Position numbers and translations under genes: made by a program. This document shows positions 21,921 through 34,267 of a DNA stretch of 64,000 bases, piece by piece. The stretch is from Selaginella moellendorffii (lineage: Eukaryota > Streptophyta > Lycopodiopsida > Selaginellales > Selaginellaceae), in contig NW_003314275.1 in assembly GCF_000143415.4 (NCBI RefSeq), positions 627,980 to 691,979 on the forward strand. Reading direction: 5' to 3'. Positions within the stretch are counted from its first letter, which is position 1. Each line of letters begins with the position of its first letter. Below the pieces are notes generated by a model. It did not search any database, was not told where the DNA came from, and saw only the letters and a list, made by a program, of their open reading frames with translations.

Positions 21921-23179
21921 GTGGAGCCACGTGGCAGGTTTGGCGGGCAGTTGTGTCACTGCAATTCAAAAAAACAGGAGGGTGCTTTCAGTTCAGACAT
22001 GAAGAGCATTCAATGCAAACGTTGCCTTTCCCAAAAAATTATAAAATAAAGTTTTGTTTGATCTTTGGTGAGTACCTAAGTTGTCAAATCCTTGCTTAGA
22101 ATCTGGGAATTTATTTTGATGACATGAGCAAAATTCAGAGCTCAATCTTCCCAAGACTTTTCCAAATGCTAGAGTGAGGTGATCATTGGATACACAAAGC
22201 AATTTTACTAGTACTATAGGTTACGGTAGAAATTAAGAACTGAGGTTTTTTCTGTTTATTCCCACAAGTTCCTCGTTTCTTGCCCTTTGTTCGCAACGCT
22301 CCAGACAAGGAGTGATTTTTGGAGGGAAGCTTGCAACTTCAAGCTAACCAGACAAGAACTATCTCATATGGTCACTTTGCCTTAACAAATATTCCTAGAA
22401 TATTCAGTTATATTTTAGGAACAAAATTTTATACTTTAATTCTTTTATAATCCTGGTCTACTTAGAATTATATACCTCAATCTTATTTCATGCTTCTGCA
22501 CCATACCCAAAAGTATATATGGTTTTTAGAAAAACTAAAGGTGAAAAGAATATATCATGAATATCCAAGTATATCCTATACCTCAATCTAATGATTGATT
22601 TTCTTATTAGTTATTTAGATAACCACCTAATAAACACCAAAAACCATTCCGGTGATTAAGTGGTTATTCCATTTTTCCCTGAAAATGGCAGGTAGGCAGT
22701 ACATTTCTCCATTATACATATCAGGTTTTAATTTGTATACCTAAGAAAGTTCAAAATGCCTAATTAAGTAAATAAGGAGAGCCCTAGTTTTAGTAAGAAT
22801 ATTACTATCAAATCAAAGTAAAATACTTCTCTATAGTTCTTTGTATTGAATAATTTCTTTCAAATATTCCCAGAAAACTCTATGCCTATGATAATATAAA
22901 ATTTATTCTAATTATATAATATAAAATATACAACTTGTTTATAATGCTAAATGTATAGCTTGTACTAATTAATATCTTTTTTTTATTTGTGCAACTTCTT
23001 TTGTTCATATTATTAAGGACAGAATGTAAATATTCTTGATAGTTCTTAGGGTAATCATTCAAAAGTTACATGTTAGTTTTAAGAAGAATCATTTATATTA
23101 ATTATGTAATTACTTTCGTATTTAAAGACAATTAGGTTACTTTATAGTATATTATCTATTCTCATTTTATTTCTTACTT

Positions 23180-23458
23180 ATGGCTAGAAAAAATGTTCTA
23201 TATATTATGACTTTACTTTTTCTTTTTATATTAACTTTTATTTTTATAGCTAAAAGTGCACCACTTAAAACATGTGGTGAACATTGTGAAACAGATGATG
23301 AATGCAAGGATCAAATTGCATGTGTTGATAAAATTTGCCAAGATGATCCAGATATGAATACTAATCTTTGTCCAAATATAGGTAAGAAAATTTCACCACC
23401 TCCATTTGATACTTTATCTCCTCCTGATGAGGATTTAACTCCTCCCAATTTTAAATAA
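23180..23458 (+). CDS. Small secreted six-cysteine (knottin-like) peptide, copy 2
   Basis: 92 residues. Compared with the copy at 16018 the changes fall in the signal segment (Gly3 to Arg, Met9-Leu10 to Ile-Met); residues 12-92, including all six cysteines and the Pro/Asp-rich tail, are identical, with a single silent change (CTA to CTT). Flanking non-coding DNA of the same block differs much more. The splice donor after Ile67 is kept. The arrangement suggests recent duplication with constraint on the mature peptide, but short length makes chance possible. Confidence 0.7.
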   Translation: MARKNVLYIMTLLFLFILTFIFIAKSAPLKTCGEHCETDDECKDQIACVDKICQDDPDMNTNLCPNIGKKISPPPFDTLSPPDEDLTPPNFK

Positions 23459-23948
23459 ATGTAATGCTAAAAACCTTACTAAATAAAATAAAATAAAGTA
23501 AAAATTATGTTATTCAAGTTAGTGTATTGATTGGTGCAATTTTGTTATGCATGTTGCTTTAGATTATTTATATCAGATATCTTTTAAAAAATTCAAGGAA
23601 TTTAAAATTGATTATTTTGTGAAATTTTCTTTTAAAATGTACTAAATTATAATTCAATCCTAATAATAATAATTTTTTAGCTAATTTAAAATTTTGGTAT
23701 ATCTTGAATATTTTAAAAAACACTTCAATCTCAAAATTGTGAATTTTCCACTATTAAACCTTCTCTAATTCATTGATAATCACTTAGTTAATAATATTAC
23801 AAATTTTTTCAAATTTCCTCTCAATTCTCAATTTAGGACCAACCACCCTTCTGACCTTATGAATTTACCAAACTCTAAAAGTTTATTACATTAGTTTCAT
23901 ATATTAGTTTTTTTATAGCTATAGTTTTATTAATTTTAATACAAGTTT

Positions 23949-24170
23949 TAGTAACTCAGGATAAGCAAAGCCCTGGAAGCTAGCCTCAAACGATACCATG
24001 CCTACGAGAGTGCCAAGAGCAGTGAAGACTAGACTATAGCAATCCTGGAGAATGCATTTCTGACCTAGTTTTTGGGGCAGAAAGCACCATTGAAATAAGC
24101 TGTAATCATAGGAGTGTCCTCTTCTCATATACAAGAATGGATGAACTAAATTTAGTTTAAATGAATAATC
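23949..24170. other. Short unique stretch before an LTR
   Basis: About 220 bp not present after copies 1 or 3. A minus-strand frame of 123 codons crosses it but has no recognised content. Nothing else is seen. Confidence 0.4.
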
Positions 24171-25881
24171 TGTGAGACAAAAATCCTTAAGCCCCAAAGT
24201 GGAGAAAAAAAGTACCACATGGTAGTGGTCGAAATGAAAGTCTAATAAACATAACATATTTGGACTAAAGGCTCTGATTTGAAAAATCAAGAGTAAGAAT
24301 GCAACTCTAGAAAAAGTGCTTGAGGAATGAGCATGAAATAATTGGTGAATGAGTATCTAAAAAAGGACATAAGGAGGATTGACATATGGCAAGTGTCATA
24401 ATGCATGGAAGAGTCTGAAAAGGAGTTTGAGAAAGAATCTGAGATAAAGTCCAAAATGGAGTACAAAATGGAGTCTGAGAAAGAATTTAAGATGGAGTTC
24501 AAGGAGTTTGAGATAGAGTCCAATATAGACCCAAGATAGAGTCTGATATGAACCTGAGATGGAGTTTAATATGGACCCGAGATGGACCCGAGATGGAGTG
24601 TAATATGGACCCAAGATGGAGTTTAAGATGGAGTTCAAGATGGATCTTATGAGATGGACCCGAGATGGAGTGTAATATGGACCCAAGATGGAGTTTAAAA
24701 TGGAGTTCAAGATGGATCTTATGAGATGGACCCGAGATGGAATTTGAGATGCACCGGAGATGGAGTTTGAGGTCAAGTCCAAGATGGACCTTAAATGGAG
24801 TCTAAGGTTGAGGCCGAGAAAGAGACTGAGACTGAGATTGAGATTGAGACCAAGACTAAGATCGAGACCGAGTTCGAGACCAAGTTCAAGAATAAGTCTA
24901 AGTTTGAGTTTGAGTCTAAGTCTGAACTCAAGGGTGAAAGCCCAAAGCGATTGTCTCCTAGACCCTGAGGGGTTTGGTGAGCTAAAAGTATAATAAGGGG
25001 ACAACTCTAATAGAGCCAATTTAGCTAGGAAAGGCTAATATGACCAAGAAATGTTATACCCACTCGGTGGGTGATAATATAACCATTAAGGAGTCAAATA
25101 AAGATGGACAAATGGGGTAATTTAATAAAGTGTTTAAGAGTTAGCTTTAGCTCTTCCAAAAGATCAAATGGTCAATGCTCCAATCCAAGTGTGAGTGGCA
25201 CTACTTACTTAGATACTTGGTGTGGCTCATCAAAACCTTATTCTAGCCACATGGATAGGGCACCTAAAGGCACAAGATGGAGAGAGTACTCACAAGGCTT
25301 GTGTAAGAGCATAGTGTTTTAAAATGTTATCCTAAAGTTCTAGATTGTGGAAAGGAAGAGGAACAATCTTCTTGTGTAGTAACCAAGGATGCAATCATAT
25401 GGCAAGTAAATCCCAAAGGTTAATAGGATGTAGTGGTTGGCCCTCGGGCCCTGACACAATAGTAATGTTAGTGAACACGGCCGAGGACGAAGAAGAACTT
25501 GGTGTGGACTGAAAAAGGAATGTTGGGGAAAGTTGTTCCTCATGTTTTTAGCCATCCTAAGAATGTTAAGAAGTGGTTCTGGGATGACCATTCATGGATG
25601 GATGGCTTAATATTTGAGAGATAGGACTATGGCATAAGTGGCCTAGAACTACCAATGAGACAAAGATAAATGGACATGGCTTTAATATAACATACTGATA
25701 TATTAAAAGTACCTTTGGTGTTTTGATCATGGGATCAAATACGTAGAGTACTTAAATCAAGTGCAAAGACTGAGTCTCGAAGTTTGGCATATGACTTATG
25801 GAGGTTGTGAGTGAGACTCCTCCAAATGGTCGAAAGTGTAGTTAAAAATTTAAAGCAAAGTGAAAATTTTAGTTATTTACA
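24171..25881 (+). mobile_element. LTR of the degenerate retrotransposon, 5' LTR type
   Basis: Starts TGTGAGACAA and ends TTATTTACA, about 1711 bp, homologous along its length to the solo LTR at 17139-19434 without the TRIM. Compared with that copy most differences are C to T and G to A, as expected from deamination of methylated cytosines. A mutated primer-binding site follows at once. The empty TRIM site lies at 25384-25388. Confidence 0.85.
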
Positions 25882-27690
25882 ATTTGATATCAAAGTTATT
25901 CTTTAGTCTGACTCTTATTAGTGGTTGAGTATATCACCACTCATATTGGCATCGGAAGGCCTTAAGAGTGGGCCTATTCTCAAAGAGTAGCATGTCTAAA
26001 TGGCATGACTCTCTACTTTAGTGCATATGCAAACATGTAAGATGTGATGGANNNNNNNNNNNNNNNNNNNNNNNNNNNNNNNNNNNNNNNNNNNNNNNNN
26101 NNNNNNNNNNNNNNNNNNNNNNNNNNNNNNNNNNNNNNNNNNNNNNNNNNNTCAAATGTTAGAGTAACACTTGCAAAGATGATCTTTATGAGTAAGACAT
26201 AAATACAAGAAGTTGTATTCTAGCGAGTTGGCATATCAAAAGTAGTCATGAGGTTCAGACTTTACGGGTTATCAAATTAACAAAGTTTAAAAGATAAATG
26301 ACTCAAGTGAAGTTAAGGAATAGTCTTAAAGGATTGGTGGAAACATTTGGATTAAGGTGTATTGTACCCTATGAAGGATAGGGAGGATCATGAGATCCAA
26401 GTATGGGTATCTCATTAATGCTAGAATGTGCTATATTAAAGTCATGGGAAAGGTGTTTTCGGAAAAAAATAACTTTGGCACAGAGTTATATATGAACACT
26501 ATAAAGCAATGCTAACTAGTAGTTGGTATAAAAAATGACTAGTTTGATTTTGATAAGACCTAGACACAAGTGGAAAGTGTTATTAAAATAGGATTAAAAA
26601 GCCAATAGGGTGAAGACCCCAAATGTCCCAAAGGATAATTTCATGAGAACCCCTTGTTAAAGGAACCCTAATGAAAACAATACCTTAGATATGGTAGAAT
26701 TCAAGTCTTGGTAAAAGTGTAGAAGTATCAGCAATGAGTTGTAAAATATAATACTTATAAAGCAATTAAACAAAGGTTGAAAATGATTTGCTGGAATAGT
26801 GGGAGTTAACTTCTAGAGACTTCTTGGTTAGATAAAAAAAGAGGTTAAATACATTCTTTAAGGGATAGTATGCTTATGTTGCGATATAGTGAGTTTGTAT
26901 CAATAAGAAACATTCATTGTTGGGAAATTCTATCACGAAAACATATAATCATTTTAAAAACACCAAAGAAGTGACGTTTGGGTATTAAAGGGGCATTAGA
27001 TAAGACCCAAAAGATGAAGTCTCTAAAGAAGAATGGATATAAACTACTATCTAATATCCAAGGTTGACAAAGACAAGATAAGTTTAACTATCCAAAGTGG
27101 ATCAAACTAAAAGGATTTTTGCATGGCTAGCAATGAGTATAAAGAAGCTTATGTATAGCAACATTAATCTTGATGTGTGGGATTATATAGTAAACATATC
27201 CAAATTAAAGAACCACTCCCTAAATCATTAAGTAAATTCATCCTTAAAAATACTTGCTAATGCATGGTTGAAAGGGCAAAGCTACCCTTCTAGTTAGGAA
27301 GAGAATAATTAAAGGGAACATATAAAGCCAAAATCAAGTAGTAAAGGGATAGAATTGAACCATAAAAATCAAAGAGTATAACCAAGGGTAATTATATAAG
27401 TTGGGAGTGGAAAATCAAGTGGTGCTCGAAAGTGTTGCTATTGGCAACTATAATGCCATAAAGACTCTAAAGTATAAAATTGTTAATGTTAGACTATATG
27501 GCAATTAAAAGACATGTAAAAAGAAAGGTATTAGCAAAATAAAGAACAGAGTCCTTTTGAGGTTCTCAAAGACAATTTTAGGTATGTTAATACTTAGAAT
27601 GATAAATATAAATGTTTTATAAAAATGAGTGAAATCAAATTGGTATAGCGAAAACATGGTATTGAAGCTTGCCATGAGATGAGGTTATCA
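25882..27690 (+). mobile_element. Decayed retrotransposon interior with mutated primer-binding site
   Basis: TGATATCAAAGT (25885-25896) corresponds to TGGTATCAGAGC with three transitions, in the right place after the LTR end. The remaining 1.8 kb is AT-rich, without open frames above 60 codons; no gag or pol motif can be read. It contains a 100-N gap at 26052-26151. It probably runs into 27691-29210. Confidence 0.6.
26052..26151. other. Assembly gap (100 N)
   Basis: Exactly 100 N in the retrotransposon interior. The true size is unknown, so the 7.2-kb period between copies 2 and 3 is approximate. Confidence 0.99.
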
Positions 27691-30600
27691 AAATTGGGGA
27701 AGTAATTCTCAAGTGTTCAAAAAGATGGCTTTGAACAAAAGTTAATGGTTGAGGACTTACATGCTTATGCATTAAACCATATTACGCTGGTCGGGTGACT
27801 TGCTAAGCGAGATTAACAAGTCAGGGGAGCAAAGACTTTAGTTAAAGGTATTGACTCCAAAAGGGATGGCCTATGGGGCTAAATATGCATGATCATAGAC
27901 TTGTTAAATGAGAGGACTTGGCAGTTTGAAGAAACTAAATTCCTAAACTATGATCTGTAGTGCGCATTAAGTATAAATTGGTGCACTGGCGTAAAGAGTC
28001 ACGCCAAAACATTCTTAGTGATACTATTTATAGATGTATATACGAAGGTTGGGTTTGAGTCGTAACTCTCTAATGCTTGGGTTTGAGTCCCAACTCACTA
28101 AGGGCATGGTGATGGTTTGAAATATGAAGACACTCATTTTTCAGTGGTTATAAACTCTCAATAAGGAGATTGGTTTGAGCACACTACCAAGTGGGGGATG
28201 CCTTGAAGTCGTGATGCACAGTTAAATTGTTTAGTGTGAAAGCTTGGCATATCTAACTTGAATAACTTTGGTGCAAGTGGCATCAAGGACATAGATGAAA
28301 TAGAGACACCCAATCTCAATTGAAATGGACCCTTAGCCAAAAAGGTTGGCTTGGGTGCATTGCCAAGTGTGGGGGATGCCCTTAAGGTCATGGTTAACAA
28401 CTTAAAAGTTTAGAAAACGTAATATTGATTAGCAAATCTATTAAAGTGTTAAGATGAGATCACTAAGTGATTTTATGGTTAAACAAGGATAAAACCCTTG
28501 TGACATTAAGGAATAAGGTTCCTAGTTCAAATTATTGATTTAAACTATTGGTAATAATATAACTTGGTCAAGATGACCAAGTGGAAAGGACACATAAGAG
28601 AAATGAGTTATAGCAATACAATAGTGTTGTGAGTCCAAGAAAATAGTCTCTAAAGAAAGACTTATACATGGGTCGCAAAATTGGCCCGTGGATAGAGCCC
28701 ACAACAGATAATGCTGGAAAGAATTACTAAGGGTGAACACCTTTTGGACTTAGTGAAACAAAGCTTTTACTACGAAACCAAAAAGATATCACGAATATGG
28801 AAGTAGTGATCCTAAATTGTTTAGTACAATAATCAAAGGATAGGAGTAAAAGACTAATCACCAAGAATGGGTTATGGAAATTATTAAAAGGAATCTAAAT
28901 AACAAAGTTATGTCAAGAACACTCATGTGTTGGATGCTAACAAATTATGGAAAATGAAATATGTTTTTGAAAATAAATTCTCAAATGCTCGAATTTGGCA
29001 AACGTGAAAGCTCCAAAAGATGGAGTGGCAAAATAGCCAAATGATAAAGCCATGAATAACATTAGCATGAATTATGGATAAGTGGAATTTAGTGCCAAGG
29101 GTGGCACGAAATAAAAGTATTAGTGTGACCAACACGTGGTGGGTGATGATATAACCACTAAGGAGTCCAAGGCTAAAGTCAATATGGATGGACAAATGGG
29201 GTAACTTGGTGGTGGAGCCACGTGGTGGGTTTGGTGGGCAGTCGTGTCACTGCAATTCAAAAAAACAGGAGGGTGCTTTCAGTTTAGACATGAAGAGCAT
29301 TCAATGCAAACGCTGCCTTTCCCAAAAAATTATAAAATAAAGATTTAAAAGCAACGTTCTGTTTGATCGTTGGTGAGTACCTAAGTTGTCAAATCCTTGC
29401 TTAGAATCTGGGAATTTATTTTGATGACATGAGCAAAATTCAGAGCTCAATCTTCCCAAGACTTTTCCAAATGCCAGAGTGAGGTGATCATTGGATACAC
29501 AAAGCAATTTTACTAGTACTATAGGTTACGGTAGAAATTAAGAACCGAGGTTTTTTCTGTTTATTCCCACAAGTTCCTCATTTCTTGCCCTTTGTTCGCA
29601 ACGCTCCAAACAAGGAGTGATTTTTGGAGGGAAGTTTGCAACTTCAAGCTAACCAGACAAGAACTATCTCATATGGTCACTTTGTCTTAACGAATATTCC
29701 TAGTTATATTTTAGGAACAAAATTTTATACTTTAATTCTTTTATAATCCTGGTCTACTTAGAATTATATACCTCAATCTTATTTCATGCTTCTACACCAT
29801 ACCCAAAAGTATATATGGTTTTTAGAAAAACTAAAGGTGAAAAGAATATATCACGAATATCCAAGTATATCCTATACCTCAATCTAATGATTGATTTTCT
29901 TATTAGTTATTTAGATAACCACCTAATAAACACCAAAAACCATTCCGGTGATTAAGTGGTTATTCCATTTTTCCCTGAAAATGGCAGGTAGGCAGTACAT
30001 TTCTCCATTATACATGTCAGGTTTTAATTTGTATACCTAAGAAAGTTCAAAATGCAAATATTCCCAGAAAACTCTATGCCTATGATAATATAAAATTTAT
30101 TCTAATTATATAATATAAAATATACAACTTGTTTATAATGCTAAATGTATAGCTTGTACTAATTAATATCTTTTTTTTATTTGTGCAACTTCTTTTGTTC
30201 ATATTATTAAGGACAGAATGTAAATATTCTTGATAGTTCTTAGGGTAATCATTCAAAAGTTACATGATAGTTTTAAGAAGAATCATTTATATTAATTATG
30301 TAATTACTTTTGTATTTAAAGACAATTAGGTTACTTTATAGTATATTATCTATTCTCATTTTATTTCTTACTTATGGCTAGAAAAAATGTTCTATATATT
30401 ATGATTTTACTTTTTCTTTTTATATTAACTTTTATTTTTATAGCTAAAAGTGCACCACTTAAAACATGTGGTGAACATTGTGAAACAGATGATGAATGCA
30501 AGGATCAAATTGCATGTGTTGATAAAATTTGCCAAGATGATCCAGATATGAATACTAATCTTTGTCCAAATATAGGTAAGAAAATTTCACCACCTCCATT

Positions 30601-30784
30601 TGATACTTTATCTCCTCCTGATGAGGATTTAACTCCTCCCAATTTTAAATAAATGTAATGCTAAAAACCTTACCAAATAAAATAAAATAAAGTAAAAATT
30701 ATGTTATTCAAGTTAGTGTATTGATTGGTGCAATTTTGTTATGCATGTTGCTTTAGATGATTTATATCAAATAACTTTTAAGAA
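27691..30784 (+). repeat. Large duplicated segment, copy 3 (includes peptide gene copy 3)
   Basis: Near-identical to 20399-23600. The triplicated block within it starts at 29212 and is cut off at about 30784, where it joins an LTR fragment. About 110 bp upstream of the peptide gene are deleted at about 30057 relative to copy 2. Confidence 0.92.
30374..30652 (+). CDS. Small secreted six-cysteine (knottin-like) peptide, copy 3
   Basis: 92 residues, differing from the copy at 23180 by one residue in the signal segment (Thr11 to Ile) and otherwise identical at protein level. The mature part and tail are unchanged. The upstream flank is shortened by a deletion of about 110 bp whose near edge is about 320 bp upstream of the ATG, so expression may differ from the other copies. 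No RNA evidence is available. Confidence 0.68.
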   Translation: MARKNVLYIMILLFLFILTFIFIAKSAPLKTCGEHCETDDECKDQIACVDKICQDDPDMNTNLCPNIGKKISPPPFDTLSPPDEDLTPPNFK

Positions 30785-31318
30785 AGCCATGGTGTTTTGA
30801 AATGTTGTCCCAAAGTCTTAGACTATAGAAAAGGAGAGTAGTAACCAAGGATGCAATTATATAGCAAGGAAGTCCCAAAGGTTAATGGGATGTAATGGTT
30901 GGGCCTTTAGGCCCTAACCCAATGGTAGTGTTGGCAAACATAACTAGGGACAAAAAGAGATTTGGTGGGGACTGAAAAAGAGATGTTGGGGAAAGTTGTT
31001 CCCCATGTCTTTGGGCATTCTAAGGATACTAAAGAGTAATTTTAAAATGACCACTCATAAACGAATGATTTAGTCTTTGAAAGATGGGACTATGGCACAG
31101 ATGATCTAAAATTACCAATAAGACAGGGTAAATGGACATAGTTTTAGTATAACATGTTGATATATTGGTAGTACCTTTAGGGTGTCAATCATAAGATTGA
31201 ATACGTGAAGCATTTGGACCAAATGCAAAGTTAAGTGGCATAGATGCCATCCATGGGGCTAATAAGTCCTTAAGTCTAGAATAAGACTTATAAAGGTTGT
31301 AAATGAAACTCTCCCAAG
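30785..31318 (+). mobile_element. LTR fragment (internal part)
   Basis: From GCCATGGTGTTTTGAAATG to CTCTCCCAAGT it parallels the solo LTR from about 18233 to 19380 and lacks the TRIM (empty CAAGG site at 30846-30850). It ends at a (TG)n microsatellite. Confidence 0.8.
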
Positions 31319-31322
31319 TATA

Positions 31323-31357
<35 letters not shown>

Positions 31358-31366
31358 GTATATACC
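31319..31366. repeat. (TG)n/(TA)n microsatellite
   Basis: About 14 TG units followed by TATATATATATG. A 60-codon frame across it is an artefact. Confidence 0.95.
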
Positions 31367-33064
31367 TTATACCATCCTCAATAGAAAAGATGATGATGAT
31401 AGGTCAAGTGGAATATTTATATCTTCTACTGGACAACTATAAATTACTACAAAAACTTAAAGTTCTTACAAAATCACTTATATAATTGTTAAGAACCATG
31501 AGAAAAACAAAACCCAAAGTCATTGTATAAATATCAATCGATAACAAAATCCCAATAAATCAATTGCAACTCTGTGTGCTACTACCAAAAACTTAAACCA
31601 TCCTTGAAGCCATAAACTTTACAATTCAAAAGCCATTATAATCCACAAAACACTCTTGTAGCAAATAATATATCATGTCTTTAAGGTTGCATGTTAGCTT
31701 TCTTTTGAGACTATTATTAACTCAGACTCAAATTTATCATTAGAACTGACCTTTATATATTTTCTTTTGTTAAATTCTAAAACTTATGTTAACTTAAAAT
31801 TCACAATCTTTATCCTTCCTTATATAAGAGGTTGGATTCAGTCCATTTGTTTTCCACATGCTCTTTATCCCTTTATCTAGGGAAAAATGTTTTTGAAACT
31901 TCAATTCTATTTAAATTCACAACATTTATCCTTTCCTTACTCCATTATCACATCCATTTGGCCTCATTATATTGAGGTTTAATGTCCTATTTGGACTAAT
32001 TATGCTCATTGTCAATTTATAATCTATATCATTCATATTTGCTTCACTAACATATCCAGTCATCCTCACTCCAACATTAGCATTGAACTCTTATTCATCC
32101 CCTTTACCCCCTTCTCTGAAGAAAAAAAAATGTTTGAAACATCAAAGTAAATAGGAGAAAGCAATAAAAAATGAGCAAAAAACATTGTGGAAAAAATAGA
32201 AGTGGATAAGGAAGCATCAAAAGAGGATTTTTTAGTAGCTATTAAAGCAAAAATAAGAAAGTGCAAAAAAACATGTGTTAAAAGCTTAAATAACAAAGGA
32301 CCTCTTATTATAAAATACTCAAAAAATTTGTATAATAGAGAATATTTTTTATAAAATACTTTGATCATCACTAAATAAATAAAAAACTTATACCACTCAA
32401 CCTCTTCCATATAAACTCAACACTTTAAATAAGAAACCAATAAAATAAGTCCATACCCTCAAAAGAATATAAAAACTCTTTAGTAATGATGGTAAAACAA
32501 AGATTTTCAATGACACTCACCACCTAGGAAAACATACTCTACCTAAAACTTTGATAAAAATGACTCGACCCTTAGAAAAGGGGAACACTCAAAATCAAAT
32601 TCTAAAGAAATGATCAAAAACTCTATAAAAGAAATAAATATAAGATTTTTAGCTACATATACACTCTTAAGAAAAGGATAAAGAACATTTAACTCAACAT
32701 TGGATTGAGAATAAGAATTATCAAATGGTAAATTAAAGGATTTACACCTACTTTGCAAAATTTCTAATTCATCTTTAAAGTTATCTTTAATATCACAATC
32801 ATACTCCACATTAGTGAGAGTTGGTAGGACACCAAGAGTAGAAAAAGTCATATAATCATGTCTTATAGAAATTCAATACGGCAATACACAAAGAATTGGA
32901 GTAACCAATATAATTATGTTGCATAGCACTAAAAGCTTGATCCATCTACAACTTAAAGCTTTGACCTTCAGGAAGAAATTATAATACCCCTTTTGTCCAC
33001 CAATATGAGTATTTAGTATATTAATTAGGGCTTAAACAGAATAAATATTATTATAATTCCTAAT
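31367..33064. other. AT-rich stretch, no gene supported
   Basis: Minus-strand frames at 32066-32410 (114 codons) and 32543-32851 (102 codons) are Phe/Leu/Ile/Ser-rich and lack any family motif; they could be remnants of a retroelement read backwards but this cannot be shown. Nothing else is seen. Confidence 0.5.
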
Positions 33065-33110
33065 ACACACACACACACACAGATATATATATCTGTGTGT
33101 GTGTGTGTGT
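33065..33110. repeat. Perfect 46-bp palindrome built from AC, AT and GT microsatellites
   Basis: (AC)8, then AGATATATATATCT, then (GT)8 form a perfect inverted repeat centred at about 33087/33088. GT units continue to about 33121. It can extrude as a hairpin or cruciform. Confidence 0.92.
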
Positions 33111-33429
33111 GTATGTGTGTGTGAACCTTATAATTTATTATTAATAATAATAAAATAAAAATAAATGTAATATATTTTATTTATTATGTAGGTGTTTTAG
33201 TTTTAATAGTTAAGTAAAGAGTGCTGAGTTTTTTCCCATAAATTCTAAATTATAATATAATACCATTATTAAAATTCAATATAAAATGTTAAAATAATTT
33301 TCCAAAAACATTTATAAAAAATATATATAATTCACAAATTTAAATTAATTTTAAGATGGATATTGTAGAAAACTCTACTCTTGAAGACTAAAAATGAATT
33401 AGAATGTAATGCTATAGGGTCTTTTGTCA

Positions 33430-33745
33430 ACTTCAGGACCATTTATGCTCAAGCTCTGTAACATAGCTTTTGATCCTTCATTTAGTAAAATGGACTTGTT
33501 CTCAAAAAAATATGTGTAACTTTTAAATCATTGAACCTATCTATGAATGTTCCTTTTTTACACCAAGCTCATGATCCTTCATTTACTAAACTGGACTTGT
33601 TCTCAAAAAACATGATTGAGCCTATCTGGATATTCCTTTTTAACACCAAGCTCTTGATCTTTCATTTACTAAAATGTCAAAAAACATGTATAACTTTTAA
33701 ATCATTGAGCCTATCTATGAATGTTCCTTTTTAACACCAAGCTGT
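33430..33745. repeat. Three-copy tandem repeat, about 85-115 bp units
   Basis: Each unit contains CAAGCTC..GATCCTTCATTTA, ACTTGTTCTCAAAAAA, ATTGAGCCTATCT and ATTCCTTTTTAACAC. Internal deletions make the units unequal. Confidence 0.8.
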
Positions 33746-34267
33746 TTCAAGACTTTATGTTGGACCCACTTCACCTTTTTTAGAGTATGCAAAGTTCACA
33801 AGGAATATCCTGGAGCATCATTCGTTAATTTACTTGCAAAGACTAGAACATATTTTAGGAAACAACAGGCCAGAATCTGTTATTTTAAAACTAAGAACTA
33901 CTGATTGTAAGAAAAAAATAATTTTGAGTTAAAATAGTAAGTACATCACCAGAAAAAAAATATTGTAAAATTATGCAATACAAAAATTAGAAAACTCAGT
34001 TAAAAAGAAAAGTGCTTGTCAAGAACCATAGCATTCCTCTTAGCCACACTTGATTGATTATAGAGTTTTAGATCACTCTTGATTTGCTCATAGATTGTTA
34101 AACAAGTGTGATTCCTTGTAGGGACGGTGGGATCTTGCTGGACTTTTAGCACTACTGCTTTCTCAAGACTGGAAAGCTTGTTAGCTGGAGCAAGGAGCAA
34201 CTGATTGATTGTGATTACAGGGTGCCTCTCACACTTGAGTTGAATACGCATTGAGCATATCCATATT

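Larger units (their letters stand above)
20399..23948 (+). repeat. Large duplicated segment, copy 2 (includes peptide gene copy 2)
   Basis: From AAAATTGGGGAAGTAATTC the text is nearly identical to 27691-30784 over about 3 kb, offset about 7.2-7.3 kb. The first 1.5 kb (20399-21920) is low-GC, gene-free sequence, probably retrotransposon interior; the part from 21921 is the triplicated block. Copy 3 lacks about 110 bp present here (about 22758-22868) and the 3' end. Confidence 0.92.

Noticed and set aside
32066-32851. Two minus-strand frames of 114 and 102 codons as genes
   Set aside because: Extreme Phe/Ile/Lys/Leu composition in AT-rich DNA and no motif; probably chance or very decayed retroelement.
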